NCBI GenBank assembly: GCA_002327415.1
Contig: DCVU01000141.1
Location: 1-28,448, forward strand
DNA from: Smithella sp. UBA2180
GTDB taxonomy: Bacteria; Desulfobacterota; Syntrophia; Syntrophales; Smithellaceae
Length of the DNA: 28,448 nt
Reading direction: 5' to 3'
In this document: in pieces, positions 25,548-28,448 of the stretch
Numbering within the stretch: the first letter of the stretch is position 1
Layout: each line of letters starts with the position of its first letter
Notes under the pieces: model-generated
The model's input: the letters and a program-made list of their open reading frames with translations, nothing else
Told to the model about the DNA's origin: nothing
The model's database searches: none
Program-made: the position numbers and the translations under genes

Positions 25548-27811
25548 TGAATCTTTTCTTCAATTTTACTTTTATTTTGTTGCGTTAATTTATTTTGGAT
25601 AGTTTGCATCTTGTTGTCCATTTTCGTTTTTGTGGCATTTATATATTCCGAAAAATCAATTTTTGAAAAATCTATATGGGAAAATTCTTCCTCCGTAAAA
25701 CCACGGCAATCCGGCGCTCCCACCGATCCCCATCCGTTAAATGATTGTAGTTGCGGCCTTCCTTGTTCATGGATAATTCTGGCCAGCATAGAATTAAAAC
25801 AACAAAACACATTGGCCCTCTGGACACATCCGATCAGCCACCATTCCTGCTTGCAGTAATCACCTATAAAATGACAACTGCCCGTGCTCGCTTTGGCTAC
25901 GCATTCTGTATCCGGTTCTCCGCACATCTTTTTAATCATTAAAAAACTACCATCCGATTGATCACAACAATTAAAGAAATTCGTATTCACTCCCGAAGGA
26001 CGGCATTCCAATGGTTTCCCGTTAAATATCATTATGGTTCCTAAACACTTTCCATTCGCGTCTTTCTGTCCGTCATCATGATAAGTCGAGTTATCACTGG
26101 TATTTGTATTTGGGTTTTGTGTTGATCCGTCGATACAGGATATATTGTTGCATCGCATGACGTTGTTTTTATCTGTATTCGGAAAGCAATTAAATTGTGA
26201 TCCCAGCGGGCAGGTATAGCCTGTTACGCATTGCATTGTCGCATTATCTAACGTCCCAACTGTACAAGACGGAACTGCCGTGCATGTATTGCCTGCTCCC
26301 TGATTGTAGCCGGTTGGACAGGTATAGGTTGGCCCGATGCAAGCCGTGCTTACTGTTTTTACACACATGTTCCCTTGCAAAGTATAGTCAGGCGGACATG
26401 TATAAGAAGGCCCGGTGCAATTCGCGCTCGCTGACCTTATGCAGGTATTATTTTGATAGGTATAACCGTTCGGACAGGAATAAGTTTTCTGGTTACAGCT
26501 TCCATAAGTGGTCTTTTTACAGGCCGCTGTGCAGGCGCTCAGGCTTGGATACGTTCGCGTTGAATAACCTCTTATGTAACATCGATAACCGTTTATTCCG
26601 GCAGTGCATCTTTTCGGAGTCACAATACTGCAATCCGCATCCGTCTGGCATAGGGTACTGGTTCCCGAACAGGTGTAATTAACGATGGGTGTAGTAGTTT
26701 CTCTGTTGGGGCACCCTGCGGCACAACTGCTTTGGTCATGATAGACGGTACCGCTAGTTAAGCAGGTGTAATTTTGTGTGGCGTTTATCGTTCCTGTTTG
26801 GGTACAATTGGAATTACATTCGCTTTTGTCCTCATAGACTGTCCCTGTGCCGGGACACTTATAGTTATTATTAATATTTATTTCACATTTTTTTGTCGAT
26901 AGATTTACATTCCCTCCGGCAGGACATAACGGCGCTGTTGTTTGATTTGTACAATCCTGAGCTTGTAATGGGCAATAATATTGATTATTGTATTTTTGGC
27001 ATACGCTCATCTCCGTGCTAAAATCAATGTTGCCATCTTGATTTAAATCTTTGACGCAGATTTGTTGTCCTGCACTTACTTTCCCGCCGTATGTATCGTC
27101 ATTACAGGTCAGCGGTGAACATTTTTTTATTCCACTTACATCCACGCATGAATATTGCGATCCGGCAGGGCATACCGCATTAAAACCTTTAATTGACAAC
27201 GTGCCTGCGCTTATTTGGTAACATCCGGAATTGCCGCATGTCATTCCTGATACCGACAGCGTTGAGCCATTGGCGGCTATTGATATAAGCCCTGCGTCAG
27301 CAGCGGCCGATCCGGTTATTAATGCTCCGCTTATATTGATCTTCCCGATCATTGTTTCCGCACATGATGTTCCACCATTACACCCGAAAATTTCGATATC
27401 GGAGGCGTTGCCTACCATTCTCGATATTTTGTCCGCCGAGACAGACCCGGATACAGTCGCGTTTTGAATTTTTATTGAGCCTATGTTTCCTGATGAACAC
27501 GCTATATCGCTGCATATCCATCCATCGATAATCAAAGACGATCCGTTATCGTCGGCGCTTACTTTTGTTATACCTATTTTGTCTTTAACATTCGTTTGGC
27601 TTGAAGTTATTGACCCTGATAGTGCTATGCCCGCAGTTGTGCAATTCACCATATCCTGCGGGCATTTGGGCGGCTCCGTTGCCAGACAATCCCATTTTTC
27701 TGTTTTTGCATCGATCACTCCGTCGCCGTTAATATCTTTGACACAAGTGCTTGCATATCCTTCTACAATCGATATAAGTAATATGACGCCGACCATAAAA
27801 TATTTTTTCAT
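25544..27811 (-). CDS. traN: F-type mating-pair stabilisation protein TraN (adhesin)
   Basis: The 755-residue outer-membrane adhesin starts at ATG 27811 (MKKYFMVGV), chosen for its signal peptide (1-21), AGGGG 8 bases upstream and an ATGA overlap with the preceding gene. The C-terminus is typical TraN: a CCFNSMLARIIHEQGRPQL segment and DCRGFTEEEFSHIDFSKIDF near the end. The middle is an unusual mosaic of repeats: three glycine/serine/isoleucine-rich units with cysteine pairs (about 90-213), two DxNxDGxID calcium-site-like motifs (26-34 and 255-263), a GTVYxDxSxC pair (about 322-364), and YTCPxGY units (about 444-502). F TraN has about 600 residues. TraN binds recipient outer-membrane proteins and sets recipient preference, so the repeats may form its tip. 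Confidence 0.9.
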   Translation of the reverse strand: MKKYFMVGVILLISIVEGYASTCVKDINGDGVIDAKTEKWDCLATEPPKCPQDMVNCTTAGIALSGSITSSQTNVKDKIGITKVSADDNGSSLIIDGWICSDIACSSGNIGSIKIQNATVSGSVSADKISRMVGNASDIEIFGCNGGTSCAETMIGKINISGALITGSAAADAGLISIAANGSTLSVSGMTCGNSGCYQISAGTLSIKGFNAVCPAGSQYSCVDVSGIKKCSPLTCNDDTYGGKVSAGQQICVKDLNQDGNIDFSTEMSVCQKYNNQYYCPLQAQDCTNQTTAPLCPAGGNVNLSTKKCEININNNYKCPGTGTVYEDKSECNSNCTQTGTINATQNYTCLTSGTVYHDQSSCAAGCPNRETTTPIVNYTCSGTSTLCQTDADCSIVTPKRCTAGINGYRCYIRGYSTRTYPSLSACTAACKKTTYGSCNQKTYSCPNGYTYQNNTCIRSASANCTGPSYTCPPDYTLQGNMCVKTVSTACIGPTYTCPTGYNQGAGNTCTAVPSCTVGTLDNATMQCVTGYTCPLGSQFNCFPNTDKNNVMRCNNISCIDGSTQNPNTNTSDNSTYHDDGQKDANGKCLGTIMIFNGKPLECRPSGVNTNFFNCCDQSDGSFLMIKKMCGEPDTECVAKASTGSCHFIGDYCKQEWWLIGCVQRANVFCCFNSMLARIIHEQGRPQLQSFNGWGSVGAPDCRGFTEEEFSHIDFSKIDFSEYINATKTKMDNKMQTIQNKLTQQNKSKIEEKIQ

Positions 27812-28448
27812 TTCTTCGCCCCTGATGAACATATTGCATCTTCACCTGCCTCTTTGAGAGATTCCAATAGTGTGAATGTTTCCGCGAACTCATCAATACA
27901 TTGACAATCTTTTAATATTTCTTCACCGGCGCCCACGGGACAGACATTCGCCTGCGGGTAACATTGCCTATAATAATATTCATAGGTAGTTATATCCTTT
28001 CTGTATTGTGAGGTTGTCCCTGATTGTGTCGCCTGGGTATCCTGTTTTAGTTTTCTTGTTTTACAAACTTTGCTGCATGTGTCGTAAGGTTGAGTTCGGG
28101 CTACTCCCAGATCGAATGTATTGCCTTCTGTCTGCCATGTTTTTGTTTTGTCGTCCTGCCTGTAATCAGTATATGTCGCTATTCCATTTGTATCCTTTGT
28201 GGTTTTATAAACTTCATTTACCCGCTTCATACTATCGGTAAAATCAAACTTGCTGTCACCTTGACACAGGTATGTCCGATCCTTTTCCCACCAATCCCGG
28301 CAAATATTGTGATAATAAAAACCGTTATAATCCTTACACGTCGCTATGGGGATCAATCCTGTCGGTTGATAATTTTTATACGTGTATACGTTATCAACCT
28401 TTTCATCCTGAATTTGACATTTTGGGTTTTCTTCAAGGGCAGTGCACT
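27808..28448 (-). CDS. traN: TraN-like conjugal transfer protein (5' end outside window)
   Basis: The frame is open to the right edge; a TTG at 28356 is an internal codon or weak start, since about 30 further residues precede it in frame (including PKCQIQDEK). The segment CKDYNGFYYHNICRDWWEKDRTYLC matches the Cys/Trp pattern of the conserved TraN N-terminal region. Later come CSKVCKTRKLK, a YYYRQC segment and CVCP/CQC-like cysteine clusters. The gene ends TGA within the ATGA that starts the next traN-like gene. Together the two genes look like a TraN divided into an N-terminal protein and a C-terminal adhesin. Confidence 0.75.
   Translation of the reverse strand, partial: CTALEENPKCQIQDEKVDNVYTYKNYQPTGLIPIATCKDYNGFYYHNICRDWWEKDRTYLCQGDSKFDFTDSMKRVNEVYKTTKDTNGIATYTDYRQDDKTKTWQTEGNTFDLGVARTQPYDTCSKVCKTRKLKQDTQATQSGTTSQYRKDITTYEYYYRQCYPQANVCPVGAGEEILKDCQCIDEFAETFTLLESLKEAGEDAICSSGAKK

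Noticed and set aside
26290..26500. Short repeats considered as a CRISPR array
   Set aside because: They are degenerate, in coding phase and encode repeated cysteine-rich TraN units; there are no constant repeats with regular spacers.
26197..26682. Plus-strand ORF of 161 codons
   Set aside because: It is antisense to the Cys-rich repeats of TraN, and no Shine-Dalgarno site or recognised motif supports it.
27800..27832. Frameshift splitting a single traN gene
   Set aside because: The downstream frame has its own signal peptide, a good Shine-Dalgarno site and a classic ATGA overlap, so a genuine gene boundary is more likely than an error.

Overview
The window looks like part of a mobile element (an integrative conjugative element or conjugative plasmid) from a Gram-negative, moderately AT-rich bacterium. 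The F-type conjugation genes (TraN, TraW, TraU, TrbC, TraF, TraH, TraG, TrbI), most with signal peptides, require a two-membrane cell envelope. Nothing visible fixes the taxon. No tRNA, rRNA, CRISPR array, transposase, integrase, attachment site or replication origin was found. No stretch over 300 bases lacks a gene.

Region 1 (1-9430, minus strand) is a tightly packed four-gene operon read from right to left: a PLD-SNF2 helicase, an Eco57I-like adenine methyltransferase with a C-terminal specificity region, an OLD-family ATPase-TOPRIM nuclease, and a UvrD-like helicase cut by the left edge. The last two form a Gabija-like GajA/GajB pair; the first two look like a helicase-nuclease plus methylase restriction module. 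Intergenic spacing is 1, 19 and 3 bases, so all four are probably co-expressed as one composite DNA-defence locus.

Region 2 (9698-16040, plus strand) is a five-gene operon. It encodes a calcineurin-like metallophosphoesterase with a C-terminal adaptor-like region, an all-helical protein of the GTPase-associated-system type (GASH), two different small P-loop GTPases, and a GAP1-type protein. It matches the GTPase-centred conflict systems predicted by comparative genomics. The phosphoesterase is the likely effector, and the GTPases with GASH/GAP1 the likely sensor and switch. The genes are joined by TAATG and ATGA overlaps or gaps of 3 bases.

Between regions 1 and 2 (9431-9697) lie two mirror-image promoters. 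Each reads TTGACA, 17 bases, TATACT, and they face away from each other across a 41-base centre holding a tandem 12-mer. The two defence operons are therefore probably switched on together.

Region 3 (16285-28448, minus strand) is the F-type type IV secretion mating-pair operon, read from the right edge: a TraN-like gene (5' end outside), TraN, TraW, TraU, TrbC, TraF, TraH and TraG, then TrbI and an S26 signal peptidase. A small plus-strand gene for a one-helix membrane protein, with its own Shine-Dalgarno site and a textbook terminator, interrupts this series between TraG and TrbI. The defence operons follow the end of the tra series as cargo.
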